Origin: Microlunatus flavus
Lineage (GTDB): Bacteria > Actinomycetota > Actinomycetes > Propionibacteriales > Propionibacteriaceae
DNA: 64,000 bases
Reading direction: 5' to 3'
Assembly (NCBI RefSeq): GCF_900110855.1
Contig: NZ_FOFA01000006.1
Span: forward strand, 232,938-296,937
In this document: in pieces, positions 16,198-24,647 of the stretch
Numbering within the stretch: the first letter of the stretch is position 1
Layout of the letters: every line of letters starts with the position of its first letter
Made by a program: the position numbers and the translations under genes
Notes under the pieces: generated by a model
What the model was told of the DNA's origin: nothing
Database searches by the model: none
The model's input: only the letters and a program-made list of their open reading frames with translations

Positions 16198-16764
16198 TCA
16201 CGTCGGCCACTGCAGATCGCCTGAGCTCAAGGCGGCGGTGAAGCTCGTGAGCCAGTCGCGTTCGGCGCGGCGGCGGGCGAGCTGGAAGTGGTGCTCCGAC
16301 AGGAAGATCGGGTTCTCGACGTCGGCCTCTGCAGCTGCCAGCGCGCTCTCGTCGGCGTCGATGGTGGCGGCGAGCCGGCTCGAGCGAAGCGTCAAGAGCT
16401 CGAGGACGCGGTCCCTGCCGAGTGGATACATGAAGGAGAGCGCGGCGGGCAGGCCGTCCGCATCGGCGTCAGCCGCGAGGGCGTCCTCCAGCCACACGGC
16501 GAGCTCTGCTCTTCCGCGCGCGGTGATGGTGAACGGGGTCCGCTCGGGCCGGTTCCCCGCGCGGGCGGGCTCGTTGGCCACGACCAGACCGGCGTCGTCC
16601 AGCCGTCGTACGGCGTCGTACAGCGACGTGAACCTGACGCCAGGCATCCGGTCGTAGGCACGCGCTCGGATCCGCTGTCGCATCGCGTAGGGGTGGAGGG
16701 GCTCTTCGCTGAGCATCCCGAGGACCACGACAGCGAGGGAGCTCTGCAGACGTCGGGCTGGCAC
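16198..16764 (-). CDS. PadR-family transcriptional regulator
   Basis: A 188-residue regulator. The N-terminal winged helix has the PadR pattern (VVLGMLSEEPLHPYAMRQRI, then LYDAVRRLDDAGLV), and the C-terminal helical domain (about 95-188) is of the Vir_act_alpha_C type that makes the dimer. It diverges from the FAD monooxygenase gene, and an inverted repeat (16783-16814) overlaps both starts. It is probably a ligand-released repressor of the monooxygenase, as for PadR and phenolic acids; the ligand is not known. Confidence 0.9.
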   Translation of the reverse strand: MPARRLQSSLAVVVLGMLSEEPLHPYAMRQRIRARAYDRMPGVRFTSLYDAVRRLDDAGLVVANEPARAGNRPERTPFTITARGRAELAVWLEDALAADADADGLPAALSFMYPLGRDRVLELLTLRSSRLAATIDADESALAAAEADVENPIFLSEHHFQLARRRAERDWLTSFTAALSSGDLQWPT

Positions 16765-16782
16765 GCCGCCAGCGTACGTCCT

Positions 16783-16814
16783 ATGGTTGACACCTAATAA
16801 TCGAAGTCAACTAT
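16783..16814. promoter_or_regulatory. PadR operator candidate
   Basis: ATGGTTGAC (16783-16791) and GTCAACTAT (16806-16814) form an inverted repeat with one mismatch in nine pairs and a 14-nt spacer. It lies between the PadR start and the monooxygenase and touches the latter's ATG. Confidence 0.65.
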
Positions 16815-17958
16815 GGGAGCGCTGGTGGTGGCGGTACAGAAGGCGCTGATCGTCGGTGCCGGGATCGCGGGACCCGCAGCCGCTCTCGCCCTGGCGAAGA
16901 TCGGCGTCGAGTCGACGGTCGTCGAGTCGCATACGGGTCCAGCCGCAGGGGTCGGCGCGATCATCACCCTCGCCGGCAACGGTCTCGACGTGCTGCGCAC
17001 CCTGGGCGCGGACGCCGCCGTCGTCTCCGCAGGCCAGCAGATCTCCGAGATCGTCATGTCCGACGACTCTGGACAGCCCTTCGCCCGCTTCCCGGGCGGC
17101 GGGCACGTGCTGCCCCGGGACGTGCTGGCGCAGATCGTCACCGAGAGGGCGACCACGAGCGGCGCGAGCGTGGTCTACGGACGACGGCTGGTCGAGATCA
17201 GTCCCGAGCACGACGCTGTGGTGGCACGCCTCGAGGACGGCACGGTGCTCGAGGCTGACGTGCTGATCGGCGCCGACGGCATCCACTCCACGGTGCGCAG
17301 GCTCCTCGACCCGCACGCCCCGGCACCGGTCTACGAGGGCCTCCTCGGCTTCGGTGCCCCGACCCACTCAGACAAGGTCCATGCCGAAGCCGGCGTGATG
17401 CACTTCGCGTTCGGGCGCCGCTTCCTCGGCTACTGGCGTCTGCCCGACGACCGTGTCTGCTGGTATGCGGCGCTGCCCCACGAGCAGCTCTCCCGCAAGC
17501 AGGTCGTCGCGGTCCCGCCGGAGGTGTGGCTCGAGCGTCTTCGGACCGAGTACGCCGAGCACGTACCGGCGAAGGACCTTCTCGCCGAGACCAGGAGCGC
17601 AGACCTCGTGGCGACCGGACCGACGCTGCGGATGCCACCGGTGCCGCGTTGGGCCGGAGATCGGGTGGTGCTCGTCGGCGATGCCGTCCACGCTCCGTCG
17701 TCCAGCTCGGGTCAGGGCGCCTCGATGGCGTTGGAGAGCGCGCTCGAGCTCGCTCGCTGCCTGCGGGACGCACGGGACGTCGATGCCGCCTTCCGTGCCT
17801 ACGAGGCCATCCGCCGCCCACGCGTCGAAGCGGTCTCGGCCATCGCTGCGGCGGCGAACCGCGCGAAGGCGGGCGCCGGCAGCGCACCCGCTGCACCCCG
17901 GTTCGACCCGGTCGACCACCACATCGACTTCGAGGCTCGCGTCGCACTCCTCGACTGA
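16813..17958 (+). CDS. FAD-dependent monooxygenase (PHBH family)
   Basis: A flavoprotein hydroxylase of up to 381 residues. The FAD-binding GxGxxG is VGAGIAGPAAALALA near residue 14, the DG motif is DVLIGADGIHSTVRR, and the ribose-binding GD motif is VVLVGDAVHAPSSSSGQG. These enzymes add one oxygen atom to an aromatic or unsaturated substrate with NAD(P)H. The ATG at 16813 overlaps the PadR operator; GTG 16825 or 16828 has GGGAG upstream at good spacing and may be the real start. The gene diverges from padR-like 16198-16764 and has no partner downstream. Confidence 0.9.
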   Translation: MGALVVAVQKALIVGAGIAGPAAALALAKIGVESTVVESHTGPAAGVGAIITLAGNGLDVLRTLGADAAVVSAGQQISEIVMSDDSGQPFARFPGGGHVLPRDVLAQIVTERATTSGASVVYGRRLVEISPEHDAVVARLEDGTVLEADVLIGADGIHSTVRRLLDPHAPAPVYEGLLGFGAPTHSDKVHAEAGVMHFAFGRRFLGYWRLPDDRVCWYAALPHEQLSRKQVVAVPPEVWLERLRTEYAEHVPAKDLLAETRSADLVATGPTLRMPPVPRWAGDRVVLVGDAVHAPSSSSGQGASMALESALELARCLRDARDVDAAFRAYEAIRRPRVEAVSAIAAAANRAKAGAGSAPAAPRFDPVDHHIDFEARVALLD

Positions 17959-18143
17959 CCGGCGGGGCTCCTGCGTCTCCCACAGGCTCGTCGCCGTCGA
18001 GGTGACGACCAGGCCTGCCGGTGCAGCGGAGCGGTGGACGAGCCCGTGCGGTCGAGGGCCGGACCACCCACGGCGACTGCAGGGCAGCAGCACCTCTGAC
18101 GACCGGCAGACGGTGCCCGGGACCGAGCCACGTCACGTGCTGC

Positions 18144-19307
18144 TCAGGACGGCTCCCCTGAGTCGGCGCCGAGCCGGTCCAGGACCGGGTAGGACCAGCC
18201 GCGGTCGTCCGGTCGGCGTCCGAACTGCAGGTCGGTGATGTGTCGGCGTAGCTCTGCGGTTCGTCGGCCGGGCTTCCCGCTCGCGACGGCGACCCGTGTG
18301 CCGGGTCCGCGCAGGGCGGTCACCGAGGTGATCACGGCGGCTGTTCCGGACGCGAACACCTCGACGATCGTGCCGTCGTCGATCCGGCCCACCAGCTCCT
18401 CCAGCGGGACCGGCCGCTCGACCGCCTGCAGCTGGTGGGCCTCCGCAAGAGCGAGGACCGTGTCTCGTGTGACGCCCGGCAGGATGGTGCCGAGGGACGG
18501 GGTCACCAGCTCGGCGTCACGGGTGACGATGAAGAGGTTCATCGTGCCGGACTCGTCGACGAAGGTCTCACCGCTGACGTCGATGGTGTGCAGGACCTGG
18601 TCGCAGCCGTGCTGCTTGGCCAGCGCCTGGGGCAGCAGGCTCGCCGCGTAGTTGCCGCCGCACTTGGCGGACCCCGTGCCGCCGCGCGCGGCGCGGGTGT
18701 GCTCCCGGTCGATCCACAGCGTGATGCCTGCACTGCCGGCGCTGAAGTAGGGGCCGGCTGGTGAGGCGACGACCCCGTATTCGACGTTCTGGGCGGGCCG
18801 GACCCCCAGGAACGCTTCCGCGGCGAACATGTAGGGACGCAGGTAGAGGCTGGCGTCGGTCGCCGGGTCCGGCACCCACGCAGCGTCGGCGCGGACGAGC
18901 TCGGCCACGCTCTCGACGAACAGCTCCGGCGGCAGCTCCGGGAGCGCCAGCCGGCGTGCCGAACGGACGAAGCGAGCGGCGTTCAGCTCGGGCCGGAAGA
19001 GCGCGACGCCACCGTCGGGCTGCCGGTACGCCTTGAGCCCCTCGAAGATCTCCTGCGCGTAATGGAGGACAGCGGTGCCCGGGTGGAGCTCGTACGGTCG
19101 CAGGCCGCACACCTCGGCACCGTGCCACCCCTCCTCGGGACTCCACCGGGCCCGCGCCATGTGGTCGGTGAAGTGGCGTCCGAACCCCGGGTCGGCCAGG
19201 ATCGCGCGCCGCTCAGTCGCAGGGGTGGTGGCCGCCTGCGCGGCTCGGGCGAATCTTTGGGTCGGGACTGGGGTGCGGCGTCCGTCGGTTCTCTCAGAGC
19301 CGGTCAT
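18144..19307 (-). CDS. ilvE: Branched-chain amino acid aminotransferase
   Basis: A 387-residue PLP enzyme of fold type IV that interconverts leucine, isoleucine or valine with their 2-oxo acids using glutamate/2-oxoglutarate. The PLP lysine is K215 in SAKCGGNYAAS, and the cofactor-phosphate region ESGTMNLFIV and FASGTAAVIT follow in the normal order of BCAT group II. Length is typical (about 360-390). The ATG at 19307 lies 14 nt inside the end of the MFS gene, so the two are translationally coupled. Control by the GntR protein encoded divergently is likely, so this may be a dedicated catabolic copy, not the housekeeping one. Confidence 0.92.
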   Translation of the reverse strand: MTGSERTDGRRTPVPTQRFARAAQAATTPATERRAILADPGFGRHFTDHMARARWSPEEGWHGAEVCGLRPYELHPGTAVLHYAQEIFEGLKAYRQPDGGVALFRPELNAARFVRSARRLALPELPPELFVESVAELVRADAAWVPDPATDASLYLRPYMFAAEAFLGVRPAQNVEYGVVASPAGPYFSAGSAGITLWIDREHTRAARGGTGSAKCGGNYAASLLPQALAKQHGCDQVLHTIDVSGETFVDESGTMNLFIVTRDAELVTPSLGTILPGVTRDTVLALAEAHQLQAVERPVPLEELVGRIDDGTIVEVFASGTAAVITSVTALRGPGTRVAVASGKPGRRTAELRRHITDLQFGRRPDDRGWSYPVLDRLGADSGEPS

Positions 19308-20520
19308 GCTCGTCCTTCACCCTCGGAAGCAGGGTGACGGCCACGACTGGTGCCACCGCGCAGGCGGCGAACGACGCCGGGTAGCCCACGACGCTCACCA
19401 GCCCCCCGAACAGGGGTCCGACCGCGGCCGCGGTGAGGAACTGGCCCGTGTTCTGCACGCCCAGCGCGCGTCCGGCCCACCGAGGTCCGGCTGCCTCGGC
19501 CACCGAGGTGAAGGCCAGTCCGTTGTCCGCGACCGACATGGTGGTGGCGACGACCAGGACGACCGCTGCGGCTTGCCACCCGAGAGCGTCGAACCCCGCG
19601 AGAGCCAGCATGGACACGCACACCCCGACGGCGATCCATCGCAGGGGTCGTACGCGGCTGCCGACCCGGTCGCTGAGGAGTCCGGCGCCGATGCGTCCGA
19701 GCGCCCCGACGAACTGCGACGCGCCGATCAGGGCCCCTGCCGCGAGGCTCGACCAGCCCAGCTCCGAGACGAGCCAGACCAGACCGAACAACGCGAGGGC
19801 GTACTGCGGCACCACGAGCAGCATCGACACCGCGTGGATCCGCCACAGGAACGACGAACCTCGGTAGGGGCTGGCGGCCGGGGCCTCCCCTTCCTCGAGT
19901 CGACGCGCGGGCGGGTTCACGATCCCGACCGCGCACACGCCTGCCAGCACGGCCGTCGTCACCGCCGAGACGGCCAGCGCGCTCGGGACGCTCGAGGCCG
20001 CCAACGTCGGGACGACGAGCGCGGCCACCGTCGTGCCCAGCGGCTGCGCCATCTGCCGGACGCCCATCGCGAGCCCGCGTCGGTGCTTCGGGAACCATCC
20101 CACGACCACACGTCCGCTCGCCGCGTTGGCGCTGCCGGCGGCCATGCCGCCGAGCACCAGGAAGATCGCCAGCGCCGGATAGCCGGGCGACAGCACTGCG
20201 CCGGTCGCCGCCAGCGCGGTGAGGCCCAGCCCGACCGAGATCACCCACCGCTCACCGATGCGGTCGGCCAGCGCCCCCCAGGCGACGAGGGTCAGCACGA
20301 TGCCGAAGGTCGGAGCCGACGCCAGCAGGCCGGCCTGCGGCAGGGTCAGGCTCCCGGTCCGGCGAAGGACCGGGATGAGGAAGGCGGGCGTGGTGACGAA
20401 GACCGTCCCGGCCGTCTGCGCCGCGGTACCCAGCGCCAGCATGACCCATGGTCGCCGCCTCCGGGGCAGGTGCCCGACGTCGGCTGGTGCAGCGGAACTA
20501 CTCGTCGGGAGCGGCGTCAC
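19294..20520 (-). CDS. MFS transporter
   Basis: A 408-residue, 12-span major facilitator. The signature loop between spans 2 and 3 reads GALADRIGERWVISVG, and AGLLSDRVGSRVRPLRW repeats it in the second half. I place the start at GTG 20520 because the longer frame to 20589 runs through a pair of GGTATACC-type operators. The gene overlaps the aminotransferase downstream, so it may move a branched-chain 2-oxo acid, amino acid or related acid. It is divergent from the GntR gene. Confidence 0.88.
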   Translation of the reverse strand: MTPLPTSSSAAPADVGHLPRRRRPWVMLALGTAAQTAGTVFVTTPAFLIPVLRRTGSLTLPQAGLLASAPTFGIVLTLVAWGALADRIGERWVISVGLGLTALAATGAVLSPGYPALAIFLVLGGMAAGSANAASGRVVVGWFPKHRRGLAMGVRQMAQPLGTTVAALVVPTLAASSVPSALAVSAVTTAVLAGVCAVGIVNPPARRLEEGEAPAASPYRGSSFLWRIHAVSMLLVVPQYALALFGLVWLVSELGWSSLAAGALIGASQFVGALGRIGAGLLSDRVGSRVRPLRWIAVGVCVSMLALAGFDALGWQAAAVVLVVATTMSVADNGLAFTSVAEAAGPRWAGRALGVQNTGQFLTAAAVGPLFGGLVSVVGYPASFAACAVAPVVAVTLLPRVKDEHDRL

Positions 20521-20528
20521 GCTTCTTT

Positions 20529-20549
20529 GGTATACCGCTTCGGTATGCC
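20529..20549. promoter_or_regulatory. GntR (FadR-type) operator pair
   Basis: GGTATACC (20529-20536) is a perfect palindrome and GGTATGCC (20542-20549) a near copy 13 bp along. Short GT-AC palindromes are the usual sites of FadR-subfamily GntR proteins. The pair lies between the MFS start and the GntR gene. Confidence 0.68.
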
Positions 20550-20658
20550 GGTTCGCGGTGTCTCGGTCGTCGGATGGTCGGCGCGCCACCTACGCTGAGC
20601 GCGACATGACGACCGGTCGCAGAAGGGCCCCCGGAAGGCCGAGCCCACGAGGACACCG

Positions 20659-21336
20659 ATGACTGGCTCCTCCCAGACCGTGCAGCTGTACGAACGGCTC
20701 CGGACCGCCGTGCTGAGCCTGGACCTGCTGCCCGGAGCGCGCGTCAGCGAGCGCGGGATCGAGGGCGCGTACGGCGCCTCCCGCACCCCGACACGTGCTG
20801 CTCTGGTCCGCCTGGAGGCCGAGGGGCTCGTGCGCCGAGAGGGCCGGGGCTGGATCGTGTCGCCCATCGATCTCGACGAGCTCCGTGCTCTCGGTGAGTT
20901 CAGGGAAGCCGTCGAGGCAGCTGGCGTGCGGTTGGCTGTGCGGCTCGCGACGGACCTGGACATCGCTGCGCTGCGGGCGCTCGTCGACGCGAGCGAGGCC
21001 GCCGTCGACGAGGACGAAGGGGTGAAGACCGGGAGCGACTTCCACCTGCACCTCGTGCAGCTGTCGGGCAACGTCTTTCTCGTCGACGCCGTCCAGGGCT
21101 CGCTGACGCGGCTGGCCCGTACCCGCTGGCTGCAGGTGCGCACCGCAGAGGCCCGTCGGGTCGCGCGCTCCGAGCACCGGGAGATCGTCGACGCCGTCGC
21201 CGCCCGGGACGCGGAGCAGGCGAGCCTTCTGCTGCAGGGCCACATCCGCGACACGAACACGCGCCTGCTGGACCTGCTCGCCGACCAGAGCCGGACCTAC
21301 CGGTTGAACGGCCTGGCCGTGGTGGGCTCTCGCTAG
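20659..21336 (+). CDS. GntR-family regulator, FCD (FadR) subfamily
   Basis: A 225-residue regulator with the GntR winged helix (RVSERGIEGAYGASRTPTRAAL, about 28-49) and an FCD C-terminal all-helical ligand domain with metal-type residues (ADLDIAALRALV, FHLHLVQLSGN, SEHREIVDAVAARD). GAGGA lies 7 nt before the ATG. It diverges from the MFS/ilvE operon and is the obvious regulator of it, binding the pair of sites at 20529-20549. Ligands of this subfamily are usually small organic acids. Confidence 0.9.
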   Translation: MTGSSQTVQLYERLRTAVLSLDLLPGARVSERGIEGAYGASRTPTRAALVRLEAEGLVRREGRGWIVSPIDLDELRALGEFREAVEAAGVRLAVRLATDLDIAALRALVDASEAAVDEDEGVKTGSDFHLHLVQLSGNVFLVDAVQGSLTRLARTRWLQVRTAEARRVARSEHREIVDAVAARDAEQASLLLQGHIRDTNTRLLDLLADQSRTYRLNGLAVVGSR

Positions 21337-21593
21337 GCCATGGACCTCCTCGTACACCCCTGACCTCGTGCCGCGCGGTGAGCGGGCTCGGTCGGACGAG
21401 GCGTACCGCACCTGCTTCCAGCCCGTCAGCGCAGACGAGGGACGCGTCGGCGCCGCTCGCCGACGAGACCGACGAGACCGACGAGCGAGGCGGCCCCCCT
21501 CGGCGGGCGCCCTGGCCACCTGAGCCGATCGAGGGTTGGCGTCCCGACGTCGACCCGTGCGGGGGCGAGCAGGACAGGACCCGGAGGACTTCC

Positions 21594-22574
21594 TTGACCA
21601 CACGACACCACGGCCATCGCCTCGCCGCCACGGTCGCAGCCGCCCTGACCCTCGCCGGGCTGGTCGGCGTTGCGCCCGCCCAGGCCGCGCAGACGACGAA
21701 CCCCAACGCCAGCTACCTCGTCGTCTACGACAACAACGTCGAGAACATGCTGTCGCCCACCGACTGTCCCGACACGAACCCGGACAAGAACGACTTCGAG
21801 AAGCTGTTCGCCTACATCAAGGCGCAGCCCTACAGCCCGGACGTCTTCACCGTTCAGCAGATCTCGAACCAGGCGAAGCTCGACGCGCTCACACAGCGCA
21901 TGACCACCGAGCTCCCCGGGACCTACAAGAGCGTGATCGCCATCGCAAACCCGAACTCCGGTGACACGTCGACGGGCGCCTGCACCAAGCAGCACCAGAC
22001 GAATGCGGTCGTCTACCGTTCCGACCGGCTCACCGTTCGGTCGACGCTCACCTGGCGTTCGGACTCGCCCGGCGACCAAGAGGACTCGGTCGGCCCATGC
22101 CGGAACAACGAGGGCGGGTTCCAGGAGCGCACCGAGAACGTCGCAGTCAGGCTCACCGACAACCTGGCCAAGAAAGCCGTGATCGTCGCGTCCGTCCACT
22201 GGCCCACGAAGAAGTCCTCGAACGGTCCCCTGTGCGCCGGCGAGAACATCACCGAGGTGAACGACCGGACAGCGGAGCTCGGCACCAAGATCCTCACGAT
22301 CGTCGGCGGTGACACCAACGCCCGGGTGACTCAGGGACGGGAGCCCTGGGGTGCCAAGGCGCAGAAGCTCGGCTTCAAGGACGGGTACGGCTTCCGCGAC
22401 GCATGCGGCAGCGCGTCGTGCAACGCACCAGGCACCTTCACCGACGGACGCCGGATCGACTTCCTGCTCAGCAAGGGCGGCCCGGACATCACCAACCCGG
22501 TCACCATCTCGCGGGCGGCCGCCGGAGGCCGGTACTCCGACCACCTGGCCCTCAAGGTCAGCGTCAAGTACTGA
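21594..22574 (+). CDS. Secreted endonuclease/exonuclease/phosphatase (EEP) family protein
   Basis: A 326-residue exported protein. A Sec signal peptide (HRLAATVAAALTLAGLVGV, cleavage near AQA-AQ at 31-33) precedes an EEP domain: YDNNVEN at 46-50, the DHR-type motifs SVHWPTKK, GGDTNAR and finally YSDHLAL. The position of the conserved metal-binding glutamate (LQEV in most members) reads VQQI, so E is replaced by Q89. TTG 21594 is chosen because GGAGG lies 6 nt upstream and the signal peptide starts there. Members cleave DNA, RNA or phosphodiesters; loss of the glutamate may reduce activity. The gene stands alone and ends in a strong hairpin. Confidence 0.85.
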   Translation: MTTRHHGHRLAATVAAALTLAGLVGVAPAQAAQTTNPNASYLVVYDNNVENMLSPTDCPDTNPDKNDFEKLFAYIKAQPYSPDVFTVQQISNQAKLDALTQRMTTELPGTYKSVIAIANPNSGDTSTGACTKQHQTNAVVYRSDRLTVRSTLTWRSDSPGDQEDSVGPCRNNEGGFQERTENVAVRLTDNLAKKAVIVASVHWPTKKSSNGPLCAGENITEVNDRTAELGTKILTIVGGDTNARVTQGREPWGAKAQKLGFKDGYGFRDACGSASCNAPGTFTDGRRIDFLLSKGGPDITNPVTISRAAAGGRYSDHLALKVSVKY

Positions 22575-22597
22575 GGAGTCGCGGCACGCCGACTCCT
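22574..22597 (+). terminator. Stem-loop terminator after the EEP gene
   Basis: AGGAGTCG (22574-22581) and CGACTCCT (22590-22597) form a perfect 8-bp stem with an 8-nt loop, starting at the last base of the EEP stop codon. Confidence 0.7.
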
Positions 22598-23013
22598 GCA
22601 GGCCGTCAGCGACGGCGCAGAGGAGACCCAGAGGCAGGTGACGGAGGCGCTGAGCCAGCGCGGACGGCGGGGAGTCGTGCGGCCCAGATGCGGCCTGAGG
22701 CCTCGCATGAGGTCGGCACCGATGTTCTCGCTGAGCATCCGCCCTGGTAAGAGCGGATTTCTTCGAGTAGCCCCGACGGGATTCGAACCCGCGCTACCGC
22801 CTTGAGAGCGCGTCCAGGCGCGTTTTTCGACTTCTTCCAACGCTTGTCGGAGACCTGTGAAAGTGTTCATGACTAGGTACGATAATCCTGATCGTCACTG
22901 TCAGGTGTTGTCGGTCTTCTGCGCCGCTTCGCGGCCTCGTGCGGCCTACTGACCCCCACAATGCATGTAATCGAACACTTTGGGTCTATCGCCGCCCGGC
23001 CCAACGCGGGGCT
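22598..23013. other. Non-coding stretch around the tRNA fragment
   Basis: No gene is seen apart from the tRNA-Glu remnant. From about 22810 to 23000 the DNA is visibly richer in A and T than its surroundings, with poly-T and GATAATCCTGATC segments, as often seen at the edge of a transferred block. Confidence 0.45.
22767..22810 (-). pseudogene. tRNA-Glu 3' fragment (possible integration scar)
   Basis: Read on the minus strand, 44 nt match the 3' half of an actinobacterial tRNA-Glu(CTC): anticodon-loop CTCTCA, then GGCGGTAGC, the T-arm GCGGGTTCGAATCCCGT and the acceptor GGGGCTAC. The 5' half (acceptor strand, D-arm) is absent: the sequence on the other side is unrelated. It cannot fold as a full tRNA. 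Such 3' tRNA ends are the classic attachment sites that integrases duplicate. No integrase lies nearby. Confidence 0.65.
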
Positions 23014-23973
23014 ATGTCTAAGTCGCACAGAGTGCCGCTCTTGCTCGTCTGCGTGAGTTTGGCCAGACCGCTGCCTGACTTCGAGGGCATGGACGTCCGC
23101 ACCCAGGCCGTGTCGGTGAGCGGAACCCTCGATCCCGTACCCGACGTGACCGGCGTGCTCGTCGACCTGGTGCTTCAGGGCGATCCCACCCTGAAGCCGG
23201 TCGCCCTCGGCGATCCACAGCTGCAGGCGGATCCCCCGTTGTCGATGTACGGGTTCGGCGTGGCAAGTGGGGCCTGGGGAGGGGTGCTGGCCGACCTCGT
23301 GACCGTGCCGTTCGCCAACGCGATGCTGGTGCCGCTGCCGCAGACCGTGGACCCCGTGGACGCGGCGAGCAGTGCCGACACTCTTAGCGACGCCTACCGC
23401 CTTGTGGCCCCGCAGCTGGACGTAGTGCGCAGCCATCCGGACGGATCACGCGTCATCGCGCTCGGCTCGGTCGAACGGTCGAGCCCGTTCAGCGCGAGCG
23501 TTCCGCTCTTCGTCGGACTGATGACCCGCGCGCTGCTCCCCGGGTCGGAGCTCCTGCTGATCGACGAGAGGAAGTGGGTCCGTGAGCGAGCCGAGCAGCT
23601 GGGCTTCGAGGCCGCCCCGGCCAGGAGGTCGACAGGGGCTCGGGCGCCGTTGGTCGTGGACTGCAGCGCCAGCCAACGGGGGCTGGGGCTCGCCCTGGCC
23701 GCGGTCGCCGACGACGGCGTCTGCAGCTTTGCGGGCACGTTGCACGGGTCTGTGCCGATCCCGGCCAGCCTGATGTTCGGACGCAACGTGACGCTTCGCA
23801 TCGCCCGGAGCCACGTCCGCGAGGTCATCCCTCAGGTGCTCGGCCTCCTGGCCGCTCGCGAGGTCGAGCTCGGGGGTGTCATCACCCAGCGGGGCTCGTT
23901 CGGCGACGCCGTCGCCGCGCTGGACGCTCATTTTCGCGGCCGCGAGCTCAAGACCGTGCTGAGCCTGACCTGA
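23014..23973 (+). pseudogene. Degenerate zinc-type alcohol dehydrogenase (MDR superfamily)
   Basis: The frame is open and its second half resembles medium-chain dehydrogenases: PPLSMYGFG and GAWGGVLADLVTVPFANAML, then VVDCSASQRGLGLALAAV and a C-terminus typical of the family. Two core parts are missing. The N-terminal catalytic domain with its zinc cysteines is replaced by unrecognisable sequence (about residues 1-75), and the NAD-binding GxGxxG is replaced by VIALGSVERSSPF. It therefore looks like a decayed or recombined gene. ATG 23014 is arbitrary; ATG 23089 is an alternative. It follows the tRNA scar directly. Confidence 0.55.
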
Positions 23974-23991
23974 TCGTCTCGCGCAACGCGC

Positions 23992-24636
23992 TCAGCGGCG
24001 CTCCGGGGCCCAGGCCCGGCCCTGCGGGTGCAGAGCGGCCGTCAGCGGGCCGAGGAGGTCTTCGACGACCGTCGCGGGTCGGCTGTCGGCGTTGAGGCCG
24101 AGGATGTAGTGGCTGAGCACGGTCCCTGCGACCACGTAGGCCGCAGCGCGCGCGCGACGTTCGCGGTGGGGTCCGATCAGCCGGTCCGCCAGCGCGACGA
24201 CGAGCTCACGCTCGAGGTACCCACGCATGGCCAGGCGCTGGGCGTCGTCCTGCAACGCAGCCAGGGCCAGGGACCGCAACGGCGGACCCGTCCGCGGGTC
24301 TTCCCACACGCCGATGACGCCTAGCAGCAGCCGTTCTGCATCGATGACCCCGTTCCGTGTAGCGGCTTCGACGACATCGCCAGGTCCTACCGGCACGTCG
24401 ACCGCGGCGGCGAAGAGCTTGCGCTTCGAGCCGAAGTGGTACTTGATCAGTGCGGCGTCGACCCCGCAGGCCCGGGCAACCCCTCGAAGGGTCGTCCGTG
24501 CGTAGCCGAGCTCGGTGAATTGACGCCGCGCCTCGGCGAGGAGTCGATCTCTGGCGTCGGTGCGACCACCTCGAGGACGTCCGCGTCCCGCGGACGTCCT
24601 TCCACCACGCAGCTCCGCGGCGTCGTCCATATTCAT
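23992..24636 (-). CDS. TetR-family transcriptional regulator
   Basis: A 214-residue regulator with the TetR helix-turn-helix TTLRGVARACGVDAALIKYHFGSKRKLF in its first third and a helical ligand domain after it. ATG 24636 (or 24630) is chosen over the longer frame because an operator-like motif, ATATTCATCGCCGTTGATG (24629-24647), covers this point. The same motif lies in front of the SDR gene at 26738, about 2 kb away, which makes that gene its probable target. Confidence 0.88.
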   Translation of the reverse strand: MNMDDAAELRGGRTSAGRGRPRGGRTDARDRLLAEARRQFTELGYARTTLRGVARACGVDAALIKYHFGSKRKLFAAAVDVPVGPGDVVEAATRNGVIDAERLLLGVIGVWEDPRTGPPLRSLALAALQDDAQRLAMRGYLERELVVALADRLIGPHRERRARAAAYVVAGTVLSHYILGLNADSRPATVVEDLLGPLTAALHPQGRAWAPERR

Positions 24637-24647
24637 CGCCGTTGATG
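24629..24647. promoter_or_regulatory. TetR operator, copy 1
   Basis: ATATTCATCGCCGTTGATG, containing the inverted arms CATC and GATG, covers the start of the TetR gene. An 18-of-19 match lies at 26690-26708. Confidence 0.65.

Noticed and set aside
22767..22810. Calling a complete tRNA gene.
   Set aside because: Only the 3' half is present; the acceptor 5' strand and D-arm are missing, so it is listed as a fragment.
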